Assembly (NCBI RefSeq): GCF_001553605.1
Contig: NZ_CP014229.1
Location: 289,001 to 353,000 of the forward strand
DNA from: Desulfovibrio fairfieldensis
GTDB taxonomy: Bacteria > Desulfobacterota > Desulfovibrionia > Desulfovibrionales > Desulfovibrionaceae
DNA: 64,000 bases
Direction: 5' to 3'
Position numbers and translations under genes: made by a program. Below are positions 9,001 through 17,146 of the stretch, in pieces. A model generated the notes under the pieces. That model did no database searches and had not been told where the DNA came from. It saw only the letters and a program-made list of their open reading frames with translations. Position 1 is the stretch's first letter. Every line of letters starts with the position of its first letter.

Positions 9001-10351
9001 GGGTGGGCACGGCCCAGGCCGCGCATTCCTGCGGAGTGTAGCCCCAGGGCTCGTACCAGGAGGGGAAAAAGCCCACGTCGCAGGCCGAAATGACGTCCTC
9101 GTAGGGCATGTTGAAGAAGCCGTCGTTGCCGTCCAGCATGGCGGGCACAAAGATGACCTTGACGCGTTTGTCGCAGGCATTGTTCAGGCCCAGGCGGCGG
9201 CAGGCGTTGATGATGGGGTCCTGCGGGGCGTTCCAGGCGTAGTGGGTGCAGATGAAGGGCTGGCCGTTGTCCGTGGCGCTGGGATCGCCGGAGACGGCCG
9301 CCGGGTTGATGCCCGTGTGGCCGCCCATGACCAGACAGAGAACCAGGATGGAGGCGTCCGTGCCCGCCAGGTTCTGATCCGCGCGGGCCAAGGCCTCCAG
9401 AAAAATGTCGATGCCCTTGTTGTGCATCTCGTAGCGGCCGGAAATGGCGAAGATGCGGGTATTTTCCGGCAGCTTGCAGCGCAGGAAACGGTCGGCGTCC
9501 TCCAGGATTCTGGCCCGGGTGGCCAGCGGTTTTTCGCGCTCTTCCGAAAAGTCGGGGATCACTCGCAGATCCAGGCCGTTGACCGTGATGACGTCGGGCT
9601 GGCGGCCCAGAAAGACCGTGGATTCCTCGCCGGTAATCGGGCTGACCGTGGTGAAGGCGTCGGCCTCGCGCGCTGAGGCGCTTTCCAGGGACCATTTGGC
9701 CGTGATGTTCTGCGCGGCGGCCTCGGTGGCGGGATTGATGCTGCGCAGATTGCTGTAAATGTCGCGGCCGGTTCCGGCCAGAGCGCGGCCCAGCATGGTG
9801 GCGTGGGTGGTGAAGACCGTGCCCACGGCCGGAGCCAGTTTCTTCAGGGTCAGCAGGCCCGCGCCGCTCATCCATTCGTGGAAGAGGGCCACGGAACGCC
9901 CGCCCAGGGGCTGCACCAGGCTTTCATGGATGGCCGCGATCACCTCGCCGCAGGCCGTGGCGAACATGACCGGCTCAATGTAGTCCCAGCCGCCGGAAAG
10001 GGAATCCACACCGTAATTTTTCCACATTTCGTACAACAGCTGGTTGCTGGAGTAACGCTGGGAAAAATCCACCAGAATGGCCTTGGGCCGTCCCGGTATG
10101 TTCCAGCGGCCCAGGCGACACTTGAGATCCCTGGTGCTCAAGGCCAGGCGCAGCGAATCCCAGATATGTTCGTCTGTTTCTTCAAAACCGGCGTTCTGTT
10201 GCAGGGAAGGGCCCAGCAGGAAGTAATCCTCGCCGAAAGTTTCCACGGCCTGCAGCGCCTTGCTGCTGACCACGGAATAAATGCCCCCCACCTTGTTGCA
10301 AACTTCCCAGCTTACTTCAAACAGCGTGACAGGGGCGTTATTGAAATCCAT
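6092..10351 (-). CDS. Fused GT3-type glycogen synthase / GT35 alpha-glucan phosphorylase
   Basis: A 1419-residue two-domain enzyme. I chose the ATG at 10351, after AAGGAG, over a start 51 bases upstream. Residues 1 to about 560 resemble the eukaryote-like GT3 glycogen synthases: FEVSWEVCNKVGGIYSVV at the N-terminus and the donor-site stretch PSWYEPWGYTPQECA. From about residue 580 there is a DUF3417-type lead-in (RDLSTNLWWCWHDKAKALF) and a full glucan phosphorylase, with the PLP-lysine motif EASGTSGMKLPVNGG near residue 1167. One half should extend alpha-1,4-glucan from a nucleotide sugar and the other should release glucose 1-phosphate. It is the last gene of a minus-strand glycogen operon. 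No GlgC is visible nearby, so the donor sugar is uncertain (UDP-glucose is usual for GT3). Confidence 0.87.
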   Translation of the reverse strand: MDFNNAPVTLFEVSWEVCNKVGGIYSVVSSKALQAVETFGEDYFLLGPSLQQNAGFEETDEHIWDSLRLALSTRDLKCRLGRWNIPGRPKAILVDFSQRYSSNQLLYEMWKNYGVDSLSGGWDYIEPVMFATACGEVIAAIHESLVQPLGGRSVALFHEWMSGAGLLTLKKLAPAVGTVFTTHATMLGRALAGTGRDIYSNLRSINPATEAAAQNITAKWSLESASAREADAFTTVSPITGEESTVFLGRQPDVITVNGLDLRVIPDFSEEREKPLATRARILEDADRFLRCKLPENTRIFAISGRYEMHNKGIDIFLEALARADQNLAGTDASILVLCLVMGGHTGINPAAVSGDPSATDNGQPFICTHYAWNAPQDPIINACRRLGLNNACDKRVKVIFVPAMLDGNDGFFNMPYEDVISACDVGFFPSWYEPWGYTPQECAAWAVPTLTTDLSGFGMWARQFAQKETEARPGVHVMPRRGTNFEQGAAALHERVLQAAAAPRENLAVWRKNARALAEQTSWRYFFTHYIEAFQLALEKADTRIDRSGNGRESLNRILTASSSATPFLRPIMAVAEVPKALARLRDLSTNLWWCWHDKAKALFMAINPQLWSECRNPIRVLEEADPERLNYLIYNEEYMRLYDEVLAEFDAYMAEPLRVLSEHVTPEHPVAYFSTEYGINESVPIYSGGLGVLSGDHLKSASDMAVPLFGIGLLYKNGYFKQEIDADGRQVAQYPMNNFAQLPVKLVYDDSGEPVFVQLELPGRILFARVWKMQVGRVALYLMDTDTRRNTEEDRKITDRLYEANREIRLLQEMLLGIGGMRLIRTLGLAPHVYHMNEGHSAFMVIERLQECMIMGMSYAEATVRVRSNTVFTTHTPVAAGNEAFSLDLMGRYFGGVASKLGLSWQQFAQLGQMEGGNSQSFEMTVLALRLSSKANGVSRLHGEVSRHMWNKLWKSLPLAETPIDYVTNGVHTPSYVGMHMHEILNQYLGPDWLQAGPDSPIWNKVDEIPDDAYWSARMTQKEDLLDALRAGIPAFAQKFKLDRGQRKSMENLLKPHTLLIGFARRFAPYKRATLLFADPDRLARILNNPERPVCLVFAGKAHPADEAGINLIQEVLRMSRDERFLGKIFFMEDYSLAVSRLLAQGCDIWLNTPRRPHEASGTSGMKLPVNGGINLSISDGWWCEGYNRQNGWTIGPVVTTELSSDEQNDYADADALYTLLENAVLPLYFDVNNAGLPANWIAMSKRSLKSLTAMYSSNRMLNDYIRLAYMPGAKRRDMLAEDDWALCRDLAVWQQDLPARFGTVKMEEIIISGADGNTMTCGEPVSVRLHMHLGQMKPEEILVQLVIGRAYANGNFRNKPEVLRLEPRAADHGEDGMNYSATYIPTHNGHYRYGIRVMPVHKGQASPLETGLVLWG

Positions 10352-10403
10352 AGAGACTCCTTGTGGGCCCGCCCGCATATAAAGCGCCGCGTCACGGGCC
10401 ATT

Positions 10404-10435
10404 GCCCTCCGTCCGTCTCAAAAACGGCGGAGGGC
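10404..10435 (-). other. Intra-operon hairpin before the fusion gene
   Basis: GCCCTCCG (10404-10411) pairs with CGGAGGGC (10428-10435), with an extra CCGT/ACGG inner stem. It lies between the GH57 and fusion genes and has no T-tract on the coding strand, so mRNA processing or partial termination is more likely than full termination. Confidence 0.5.
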
Positions 10436-10461
10436 GACAGTTCCCGGAAGGGGCAACCTTT

Positions 10462-11772
10462 TCAGGCGGATGTTTTTTTCTTTGCGCCTCCGGCCTTGGC
10501 GGCGGGAGCGGCCCTCTTTTTTCCGGCGGTTCCCGTTGCCGTTGTCCGGGGTGTTTTTCTTGTTGTTTTTCCGGCTTCGGTCGCCGCTTCTTCCATCGCG
10601 GTCAGGCGCATCTCAAAGTCGGCCAGCACATTCATATAGGTAATGTAGGCGTCATACGGACTGTCGAAGGGATTGGGCCGGTCGGACAGGAAGTCGGCGA
10701 ACCATTTTGTTGAGATATAATGGAAATGATCCGACGTTTGCAAGCGCTCAAAGTCGCGCGCGAGATCCGGCGCCCCCACCTTACGCACGCGCGGGGCCAG
10801 GGCATAGAGCGTGTGGATGGCGTCCTTCTGCATGTCGTTGCCCAGCCAGGCCGTGAGGTCGCGCCCCTCGTCGTCCCAGGACATGAATTCGGGCACGTCC
10901 ACCTCGCCCACGGCGTCGATTTTCCTGGCCGCTTCGGCGGGCGTCACGAAGTGGAAATCCTTGTGGGCCAGCAGGGCGGCGGGCAGGGCTTCCATAAAGT
11001 CGAAAATGCCCGACTCCCGGGGATTGCGCAGGCCGAAGGAATGGTAATCGTTGAAGATGTTGATGATTTCGGACGAAGCGGCAAAGCTGTGGCACCAGGA
11101 GGCGTACTTTTCCGCCGTGAGCGGCCACTGGTCCCAGCCCTGATCATTGAAGCGCAGGCCGATGTCCGTGGACAGGGACGAGTTGCGCAGCAAAAGACGC
11201 ATCCGGGGCGTGGAAATCGGTCTGTAGACATAATTGGGGCTGCGCCAGCCCAGCACATGGTCCGCGCCCTCGGCCAGCACGGCCTTGAAACCCAACTTTT
11301 CCAGAGCCACGGGCAGGTCGTTGTTGTAGACGAACTCCGTATTGCGGAAGGTCGTGGGCTTTTTGCCGAAAAGCCGCTTGATCCGCTCGCACTGTTCCCT
11401 GACCTGGATGTCGAATTCATCCCGGGAGTAGAGAAAGGCCAGGGAGTGGGGCGCTGTTTCGGCCACAAATTCCACGTTGCCGGTATCGGCCAGGGCCTGG
11501 AAGCTCTCCACCACCTCGGGCGCGTACTGCTCGAACTGGTCCAGGGCCGTGCCCGAGATGGAAAAAGCCACCTTGAAGGCCTTGCCGTGACGGCGGATCA
11601 GCTTGAGCAGCAGGTCGTTCATGGGCAGATAGCAGGTGCGGGCCGTGAGCAGCAGGGCGTCGCAGTTGTGGTCGTCGTCCTCGTAAAGTGAGTTTTGTCC
11701 CATATCAAAAACCGTGTAACGGCAGAGCCGGTACGGTTCGTGAACTTCATAGCAAAGGCAGAGCGCTGGCAT
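10462..11772 (-). CDS. GH57 family alpha-glucanase/amylase
   Basis: A 436-residue cytoplasmic glycoside hydrolase of family 57. Two catalytic motifs are visible: RNTEFVYNN with the presumed nucleophile Glu146, and FNDYHSFG with the presumed acid Asp242. The N-terminal MPALCLCYEVHEPYRL matches the family's usual first strand. It is expected to cut or rearrange alpha-1,4-glucan. About 40 C-terminal residues form a Lys/Ala/Thr-rich tail (GKKRAAPAAKAGGAKKK) with no enzyme-like pattern. Its ATG overlaps the TGA of the upstream GT4 gene (TGATG), so translation is probably coupled. A branching enzyme activity cannot be excluded, though known GH57 branching enzymes are longer. Confidence 0.87.
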   Translation of the reverse strand: MPALCLCYEVHEPYRLCRYTVFDMGQNSLYEDDDHNCDALLLTARTCYLPMNDLLLKLIRRHGKAFKVAFSISGTALDQFEQYAPEVVESFQALADTGNVEFVAETAPHSLAFLYSRDEFDIQVREQCERIKRLFGKKPTTFRNTEFVYNNDLPVALEKLGFKAVLAEGADHVLGWRSPNYVYRPISTPRMRLLLRNSSLSTDIGLRFNDQGWDQWPLTAEKYASWCHSFAASSEIINIFNDYHSFGLRNPRESGIFDFMEALPAALLAHKDFHFVTPAEAARKIDAVGEVDVPEFMSWDDEGRDLTAWLGNDMQKDAIHTLYALAPRVRKVGAPDLARDFERLQTSDHFHYISTKWFADFLSDRPNPFDSPYDAYITYMNVLADFEMRLTAMEEAATEAGKTTRKTPRTTATGTAGKKRAAPAAKAGGAKKKTSA

Positions 11773-13091
11773 CAGTTACCTCCGGATACGTTGCGGTAAA
11801 CGGCCATCAGTTGATCCGCGGCATTTTCCCAGCGGATGGATTTCATTTCTTCCCGGCAGTTTTTTACCAATTCCGCAGCCAGGCAGGGGTAACGCAGAAC
11901 CGCGCAGATTTTGTCGGCCATGTCGCGGGTGTCCCAGAAATCGGCCTTGAGCGCGTGCTCCAGCACCTCGGACACGCCGGACTGGCGCGAGAGCAGCACG
12001 GGCACGTCGTAAAGCATGGCCTCCAGCGGCGTGATGCCGAAGGGCTCGGACACCGAGGGCATGACGTAGAGATCGCTCAAGGCGAACATGCGGTCCACTT
12101 GTTCGCCGCGCAGAAAACCGGCGAAGTGGAAACGGTGTCCGATGCGCAACTGTCCCGCGCGGCGGATGAGCTGAGGCAGCATGTCGCCGCTGCCGGCCAT
12201 GAAAAAGCGCGCGTTGGGAATTTTTTGCAGCACCAGGCGGGCCGCCTCCATGAAGTATTCCGGCCCCTTCTGGAACGTGACCCGACCCAGAAAGAGCACC
12301 CGTTTTTCATGGCGGATGCGCGGCGGAATTTCGTAGCGGCGTTCCACTTCATGCCGGGCCACGGCGTTGTAGACCACCACTACCTTTTCCGGTGGCACGC
12401 CGTAGCGTTCGATGACGGTCTTGCGGGTCAGGCGGCTCACGGCCACCACCAGGTCGGCGGCCAGCAGGCCCGCGCGCTCGATGGCCGCCACCTGCTCATT
12501 GATGTTTTCGCCGCTGCGGTCGTATTCCGTGGCGTGAATGTGGGCCACCAGGGGTTTGCCGGTCAGGGTTTGGGCCAGCATGCCCGCGGGATAGGTCATC
12601 CAGTCATGGACGTGGATCACGTCGTAGCTTTCGCGCATGGCGATGGTCGCGGCCAGACGGCTGAAGCGGCGTACTTCGCTCATCAGGTCCGGGCCGTAGC
12701 CGCCCTTGAGCTGAAAGGTGAAGGGCGCGCCGGACCAAGTGCGCAGATCCGTGCCGCCGGGCGTGCGGGTCAGCCAGTTCAGGGATTCGGCGTAGCCCTG
12801 CGGGGTGATATATGGGGTAAGCGGGCTGGACACGGCCATGAAACGGATGTTGTCCTGCCAGACGTCCTGTCCGGCACGGGTCATGCGCTCCGCCGCCTCT
12901 TCGCTGATGGGCGTGCCCGAGGCCGACTCCAGCCGCAGGAAACCGTTCTGCCCGCCCGCGCCGACACGCGGCAACACAAAGATTATCTGTGCGCCTTTTT
13001 TGGCCAGAGCCTGGGTCATGCCGTAGCAGGCCGTGCCCAGGCCGCCGCTGATATGCGGCGGAAATTCCCAGCCGAACATAAGCACTCGCAT
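11772..13091 (-). CDS. GT4 family glycosyltransferase, glycogen synthase-like
   Basis: A 439-residue GT-B enzyme. I set the start at 13091 (GAGG seven bases upstream; the protein then opens MRVLMFGWEFPPHISGG), though the frame is open to 13244. The N-terminal glycine-rich loop (SGGLGTACYGM) and the C-terminal donor-binding E-x7-E region (SEPFGITPLEAM) are intact, and DVIHVHDWMTYPAG is typical of the family. It probably elongates alpha-glucan or makes its primer or maltose 1-phosphate, in the same operon as debranching enzyme, GH57 and the GT3/GT35 fusion. Two different glucan-building transferases in one operon imply divided roles such as priming and elongation. Confidence 0.85.
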   Translation of the reverse strand: MRVLMFGWEFPPHISGGLGTACYGMTQALAKKGAQIIFVLPRVGAGGQNGFLRLESASGTPISEEAAERMTRAGQDVWQDNIRFMAVSSPLTPYITPQGYAESLNWLTRTPGGTDLRTWSGAPFTFQLKGGYGPDLMSEVRRFSRLAATIAMRESYDVIHVHDWMTYPAGMLAQTLTGKPLVAHIHATEYDRSGENINEQVAAIERAGLLAADLVVAVSRLTRKTVIERYGVPPEKVVVVYNAVARHEVERRYEIPPRIRHEKRVLFLGRVTFQKGPEYFMEAARLVLQKIPNARFFMAGSGDMLPQLIRRAGQLRIGHRFHFAGFLRGEQVDRMFALSDLYVMPSVSEPFGITPLEAMLYDVPVLLSRQSGVSEVLEHALKADFWDTRDMADKICAVLRYPCLAAELVKNCREEMKSIRWENAADQLMAVYRNVSGGN

Positions 13092-13274
13092 TGGTGATTC
13101 CTCTTTGGAAGCCCTGATTAACGTTTTTTTGTTTTCTGCCTGCGTCAGGTTCCCCCGTGCGAAACTCATGTATGTCTTGATACACGTTGTTTCGCCCGGA
13201 ATTCGCTTCCCCGGCAGAGAGCAAACATTTTCATAAATCAGCACGTTCCGATATTTCCAGGAGCGCGGGGCCGC

Positions 13275-15395
13275 TCAGCCCCGCCGGGACTCCGTTTTGT
13301 TTATGGGTTCGCCATCGTCGGCAAGGGTCATGCTTACCCGGCAGACGCCGGCCGTATCCCCGGAAATGGGATTTGCCAGACGGTAGGCCGCCAGTTTTTC
13401 CCAGGCCTTGTATACGCCGGGTGCGGCCCGCTTGAGCCGGATCAGCATGCGCAGGCACTCCGCCACGCTCCAGGCCTGGGCAATGCAGCCGTTGGGCCGG
13501 TAGGGCGGGGAGGCGTCGAAAATTTCGGAAATGCTTGCCAGGCCCGCGTCCGTGAGGTGGTCGCAGAACAACGGGGTCACCCGGTCCAGCAGGGCCTGGA
13601 CCGCGCCGTCCACATCCCAGGCCACCCGCAGCAGGGCGTCGGTGTAATGCCCCAGCAACCAGGGCCAGACCGTGCCCTGATGGTAGGCCGCGTCGCGGCT
13701 GGCCGGTCCGCCCTCGTACCGGCCCCGGTAGCCCGGATCGTCGGGCGAAAGGGTGCGCAGGCCGAAGGGCGTGAGCAGTTTGTTGCGCACGCATTCCACC
13801 ACCTGGGGCTGGTGCTGCTCTTCCAGCACGGGATAGGGCAGGGAGACGGCCAAAATCTGGTTGGGCCGCACGCTCTGGTCCAACATGCCGTCGCGCCAGA
13901 CGTCGCCCAGATAGCCGCCGCCGCGCGTGACCCAGAAGTGCTCGAAAAAGCTTGTGCGCAACGCGCGCAGGCCCTTGGCGTCCTCCCAGTCGGGCTCGCG
14001 GAAGACGCCCGCCAGATAATCCACAAAGGCCAGGGTGTTGTACCAGAGGGCGTTCAGCTCCACCGGGCAGCCGTGGCGCGGGGTCACCGGGCGGCCGTCG
14101 GCCTGGGCGTCCATCCAGGTCAGCTGGGTGTGGGCGTTGCCCGCGTGCAGCAGGCCGTTCTCGTCCACAAAGATGTCCATGCCCGGACCCTGGCGGTAGC
14201 CGCTCACAATGGCCTTGAGCGCGGGCCAGGCATGCTCGCGCACCCAGTTCAGGCCCTCGGGATTTTCCTGGAGGTAGCACTGCACGGCAAAGGCGTACCA
14301 GAGGGAGGCGTCCGCCGAGTTGTAGGCGTGGTTGCCGTCCTCGGCAAAGCAGTTGGGCGTAAGGCCGTTTTTCAGGCTGCCGGCCACCTGCTCCAGCACG
14401 CGCAGGCCGAATTCCGTGCGGTCGCCGTAAAAAGCCAGACCGGGCAGGGAAATCAGGGTGTCGCGGCCCCAGGCGTCGAACCAGTGGTACCCGGCCAGCA
14501 CCGCCGGACGGCCCGAGGGCGTTTCAATGCAGAACTGCCGCCCCATCTGGGCCAGGTGGCCGATGAGGCCGCCGCCGTTGTGGTGGGCTTTGGTCCTGGC
14601 CCGGCTTTCGGCTTCCCAGATCGCCTCCAGATCCTCCCCGTCTTCCGCGACCGGCTCGGTGCCCACGGCCATGTAGACGCTGCCTCCCTCGGGCAGGGGC
14701 GGCAGGGGAATATCCAGAATGCCGGGCTGGAACAGGTCCTCGCTGTCGGGGAAGCCGCGTTCGCGTTCCTGCATGTATTCCACATTGTGGAACCAGTCCG
14801 GCGAGGGCAGGAAGGTGAAAGGACCACGCACCTGCATATACAGGGTGGGCAGGCCTTCATAGGGCGTGATGCTGAAGCCCCGCGGCACGTCTTGGGTGCG
14901 CACGCGCAGATGGGAATTGGCCCTGGTCAGGGCATGGAAGTGCCTGTAGGCCAGCAGGGGCTTGATCCGCAGGGTCAGCGGGGGCAGCTTGGAAAGGCCC
15001 TGGATGGACCAGCGCAGCAGCAGGCGGCTTGTTCCGTGGATCAGAAACATTTCCCGGCGCAGGCGCACGTCGCCCACCCGGTAGGTGAATTCGGGCCACT
15101 GGTCCAGGCGGAAACTTTCCAGATATTCGTGCCCGTGCGGGTAGAGGGTCCTGGGATGCTGGCGGGTGGAGAGAAAGAACTCCTTGCCGCCGCCCATGAC
15201 CGATTCCTCCAGGGCGGAGAGCAGCACATGCCGTCCCAGCGGCGTGTTGACCGTGAGCAACCCGTGGTATTTGCGCGTATTGCAACACAGGATGCTGCTG
15301 CCGGCATAGTCGCCCAGCCCGTTGGTCAGCAGCCATTCCTTGCGCAATGCTCTGCGGGTGTTCTGGCAGGCGGCCTTGTCAAAACTGAACCTCAT
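13275..15395 (-). CDS. Amylo-alpha-1,6-glucosidase (glycogen debranching enzyme)
   Basis: A 706-residue protein of the archaeal/bacterial GDE type. The N-terminal domain carries EWLLTNGLGDYAGSSI and RKYHGLL, and the C-terminal (alpha/alpha)6-barrel carries YHWFDAWGRDTLISLPG and YHQGTVWPWLLGHY with the catalytic acids. It hydrolyses alpha-1,6 branch points of glycogen in the cytoplasm. It is the first gene of the glucan operon; GGAGG precedes its ATG, and 183 bp separate it from the GT4 gene. It is transcribed away from livK. Together with the downstream phosphorylase it allows complete breakdown of branched glucan. Confidence 0.92.
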   Translation of the reverse strand: MRFSFDKAACQNTRRALRKEWLLTNGLGDYAGSSILCCNTRKYHGLLTVNTPLGRHVLLSALEESVMGGGKEFFLSTRQHPRTLYPHGHEYLESFRLDQWPEFTYRVGDVRLRREMFLIHGTSRLLLRWSIQGLSKLPPLTLRIKPLLAYRHFHALTRANSHLRVRTQDVPRGFSITPYEGLPTLYMQVRGPFTFLPSPDWFHNVEYMQERERGFPDSEDLFQPGILDIPLPPLPEGGSVYMAVGTEPVAEDGEDLEAIWEAESRARTKAHHNGGGLIGHLAQMGRQFCIETPSGRPAVLAGYHWFDAWGRDTLISLPGLAFYGDRTEFGLRVLEQVAGSLKNGLTPNCFAEDGNHAYNSADASLWYAFAVQCYLQENPEGLNWVREHAWPALKAIVSGYRQGPGMDIFVDENGLLHAGNAHTQLTWMDAQADGRPVTPRHGCPVELNALWYNTLAFVDYLAGVFREPDWEDAKGLRALRTSFFEHFWVTRGGGYLGDVWRDGMLDQSVRPNQILAVSLPYPVLEEQHQPQVVECVRNKLLTPFGLRTLSPDDPGYRGRYEGGPASRDAAYHQGTVWPWLLGHYTDALLRVAWDVDGAVQALLDRVTPLFCDHLTDAGLASISEIFDASPPYRPNGCIAQAWSVAECLRMLIRLKRAAPGVYKAWEKLAAYRLANPISGDTAGVCRVSMTLADDGEPINKTESRRG

Positions 15396-15819
15396 ACGGC
15401 CTCCTTGGCGTATAGGGTTAGAATGATGGCCGGGCGGTGCTGCTGGAGATCAGAGAGGTTAGGTGCGAAAGGCAGCGCGAGACCCGTGGATTCGGTTCGG
15501 ACAGATCCGGCCGGCGGCGGAACAAAGGCGGGAAAAACGCGTTTGCAGAAAACCTGTTGCCCCCTTTCTTGTTCCGCTGGCTTTATATATCACATTCTAT
15601 AGGAAATTTTTTTAGCTGTCGAGTTTTACGGCTGTGTTACAGTGGAAAGAATTGTATGACTTTTGCAAAACAACGCCTGTTCGGGCGGCGCGCATCGCCG
15701 GCCGGTGGGCCGCTTCCGGCCCCGCGCCGCAAAGGTCCGCGCGGGGGCTTTTGCTTTCTCGCATTTTGGAGTAAGCTATTTGCTCGCTGAAACTTCGCAT
15801 ACCGGGATGGGGGTATTTC
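15396..15819. other. Divergent promoter region and livK leader
   Basis: This 424-bp gap separates the divergent glucan operon and livK. It contains an AT-rich block at 15580-15660. A possible 44-codon leader ORF lies on the plus strand at 15656-15790; it is not rich in Leu, Ile or Val codons. A GC hairpin lies within that leader at 15719-15748. I see no riboswitch that I can name. Confidence 0.5.
15719..15752 (+). terminator. Attenuator-like hairpin in the livK leader
   Basis: GCCCCGCGC at 15719-15727 pairs with GCGCGGGGGC at 15739-15748 and is followed by TTTTG. It lies 70 bp upstream of livK on the same strand, so it could act as an attenuator or end a short leader RNA. Confidence 0.5.
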
Positions 15820-16941
15820 ATGAAAGGACTGCATCTTTGGCTGGGCGCGCTGGCTCTTGCTCTGCTTCTGCCCGCGGCGGCCCTGGCCGCCGACCTCAAG
15901 GTGGGGCTGATGTGCCCGCTCACGGGGAAATGGGCTTCTGAAGGCCAGGACATGAAAAACATCGTCAGCCTGCTGGTGGATGAAGCCAACAGCAAGGGCG
16001 GCGTCAACGGTCAGAAAATCAAACTGGTGGTGGAAGACGACGCCGGGGATCCCCGCACGGCGGCCTTGGCCGCGCAAAAGCTGGCCTCGGCCGGAGTTGT
16101 GGCGGTCATCGGCACCTACGGCTCGGCCGTGACCGAGGCCAGTCAGAATATTCTGGACGAAGCCGGGCTGGTGCAGATCGGCACAGGTTCCACCAGCGTG
16201 CGCCTGACCGAAAAGGGCCTGCCTCTCTTTTTCCGCACCTGCCCGCGTGACGACGCCCAGGGCAAATCCGCCGCCGCGGCCATAGTCAAGGGCGGCTACA
16301 AGGCCGTGGCCCTGCTGCACGACAATTCTTCCTACGCCAAGGGTCTGGCCGAGGAAACCCGCACCGCCCTGGAAAAAGCCGGTGTGAAGGTGCTCTTCTA
16401 CGACGCCCTGACCCCCGGCGAGCGGGACTACACCGCCATTCTGACCAAACTCAAGGCCGCCGGTCCGGATCTGGTCTTTTTCACCGGGTATTATCCTGAA
16501 ACCGGCATGCTGCTGCGCCAGAAAAGGGAAATGGGCTGGAACGTGCCCATGATGGGCGGCGACGCTGCCAACCATCAGGATCTGGTCAAGATCGCCGGTC
16601 CCGAGGCCGCGGCCGGCTACTTCTTCATCAGCCCGCCCCTGCCCCAGGATATGGACATGCCGGAAGCCCGCAATTTCCTGACCGCCTACAAGGCCAAGTA
16701 CAACAGCGTGCCCGTGTCGGTCTGGGCCGTGCTGGCCGGGGACGCCTTCAAGGTCATTGAGGCCGCGCTGGCCGCGGGCAAGACCGAACCCGAGCAGATG
16801 GCCGCCTGGCTCAAGCAGCTCAAGGACATGCCCGGCCTGTCCGGAGCCCTGGGCTTCGACGCCAAGGGCGACCGCGTGGGCGAGTTCTACCGCACCTATG
16901 TTGTTGATGGGAAAGGGGCTTTTGTTCTGCAACCCAAGTAA
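15820..16941 (+). CDS. livK: Branched-chain amino acid ABC transporter, substrate-binding protein
   Basis: A 373-residue periplasmic binding protein. It begins with a signal peptide (MKGLHLWLGALALALLLPAAALA, cleavage near residue 23) and continues as a type I periplasmic fold of the Leu/Ile/Val-binding (Peripla_BP_6) family, seen in DLKVGLMCPLTGKWASEGQD and VVAVIGTYGSAVTEAS. It captures branched-chain amino acids, or a related amino acid or amide, for the LivHMGF membrane complex encoded next. A long terminator-like hairpin separates it from livH, which would let the binding protein be made in excess over the membrane parts. Exact substrate specificity is not visible. Confidence 0.92.
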   Translation: MKGLHLWLGALALALLLPAAALAADLKVGLMCPLTGKWASEGQDMKNIVSLLVDEANSKGGVNGQKIKLVVEDDAGDPRTAALAAQKLASAGVVAVIGTYGSAVTEASQNILDEAGLVQIGTGSTSVRLTEKGLPLFFRTCPRDDAQGKSAAAAIVKGGYKAVALLHDNSSYAKGLAEETRTALEKAGVKVLFYDALTPGERDYTAILTKLKAAGPDLVFFTGYYPETGMLLRQKREMGWNVPMMGGDAANHQDLVKIAGPEAAAGYFFISPPLPQDMDMPEARNFLTAYKAKYNSVPVSVWAVLAGDAFKVIEAALAAGKTEPEQMAAWLKQLKDMPGLSGALGFDAKGDRVGEFYRTYVVDGKGAFVLQPK

Positions 16942-16942
16942 G

Positions 16943-17084
16943 TTGCGGCTAAAAAGCGTCTTTTGCCCCCTGGGCTGCGTCAAAAAACCGGACGCGGCCC
17001 AGGGCTGTACATAAAGAGTACTATCCCTGGCCCGCGTCCGGTTTTTTCCTTGCCAGGGAACAAAATCCATCTTTTTAGCCGCAA
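16943..17084. terminator. Nested inverted repeat and bidirectional terminator between livK and livH
   Basis: An inner hairpin pairs 16982-17004 with 17025-17047 (23 bp, one mismatch) and has an A-tract on one side and a T-tract on the other, so it could terminate either strand. An outer 14-bp perfect inverted repeat (TTGCGGCTAAAAAG at 16943-16956, its complement at 17071-17084) encloses it. It probably reduces read-through from livK into livHMGF. Confidence 0.8.
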
Positions 17085-17146
17085 GCTTCCGGGGCGTTTT
17101 CAGCATGCTCCGCCAGCGGCTTGATTTGCTCCGAGCGCCGGGAAAT

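Noticed and set aside
6140-9676. A 1178-codon open frame on the plus strand, opposite the synthase-phosphorylase fusion
   Set aside because: It is the antisense shadow of a GC-rich gene with strong third-position bias. The translation is His/Gly/Ala/Val-rich with no domain pattern, and the minus-strand protein is clearly real.
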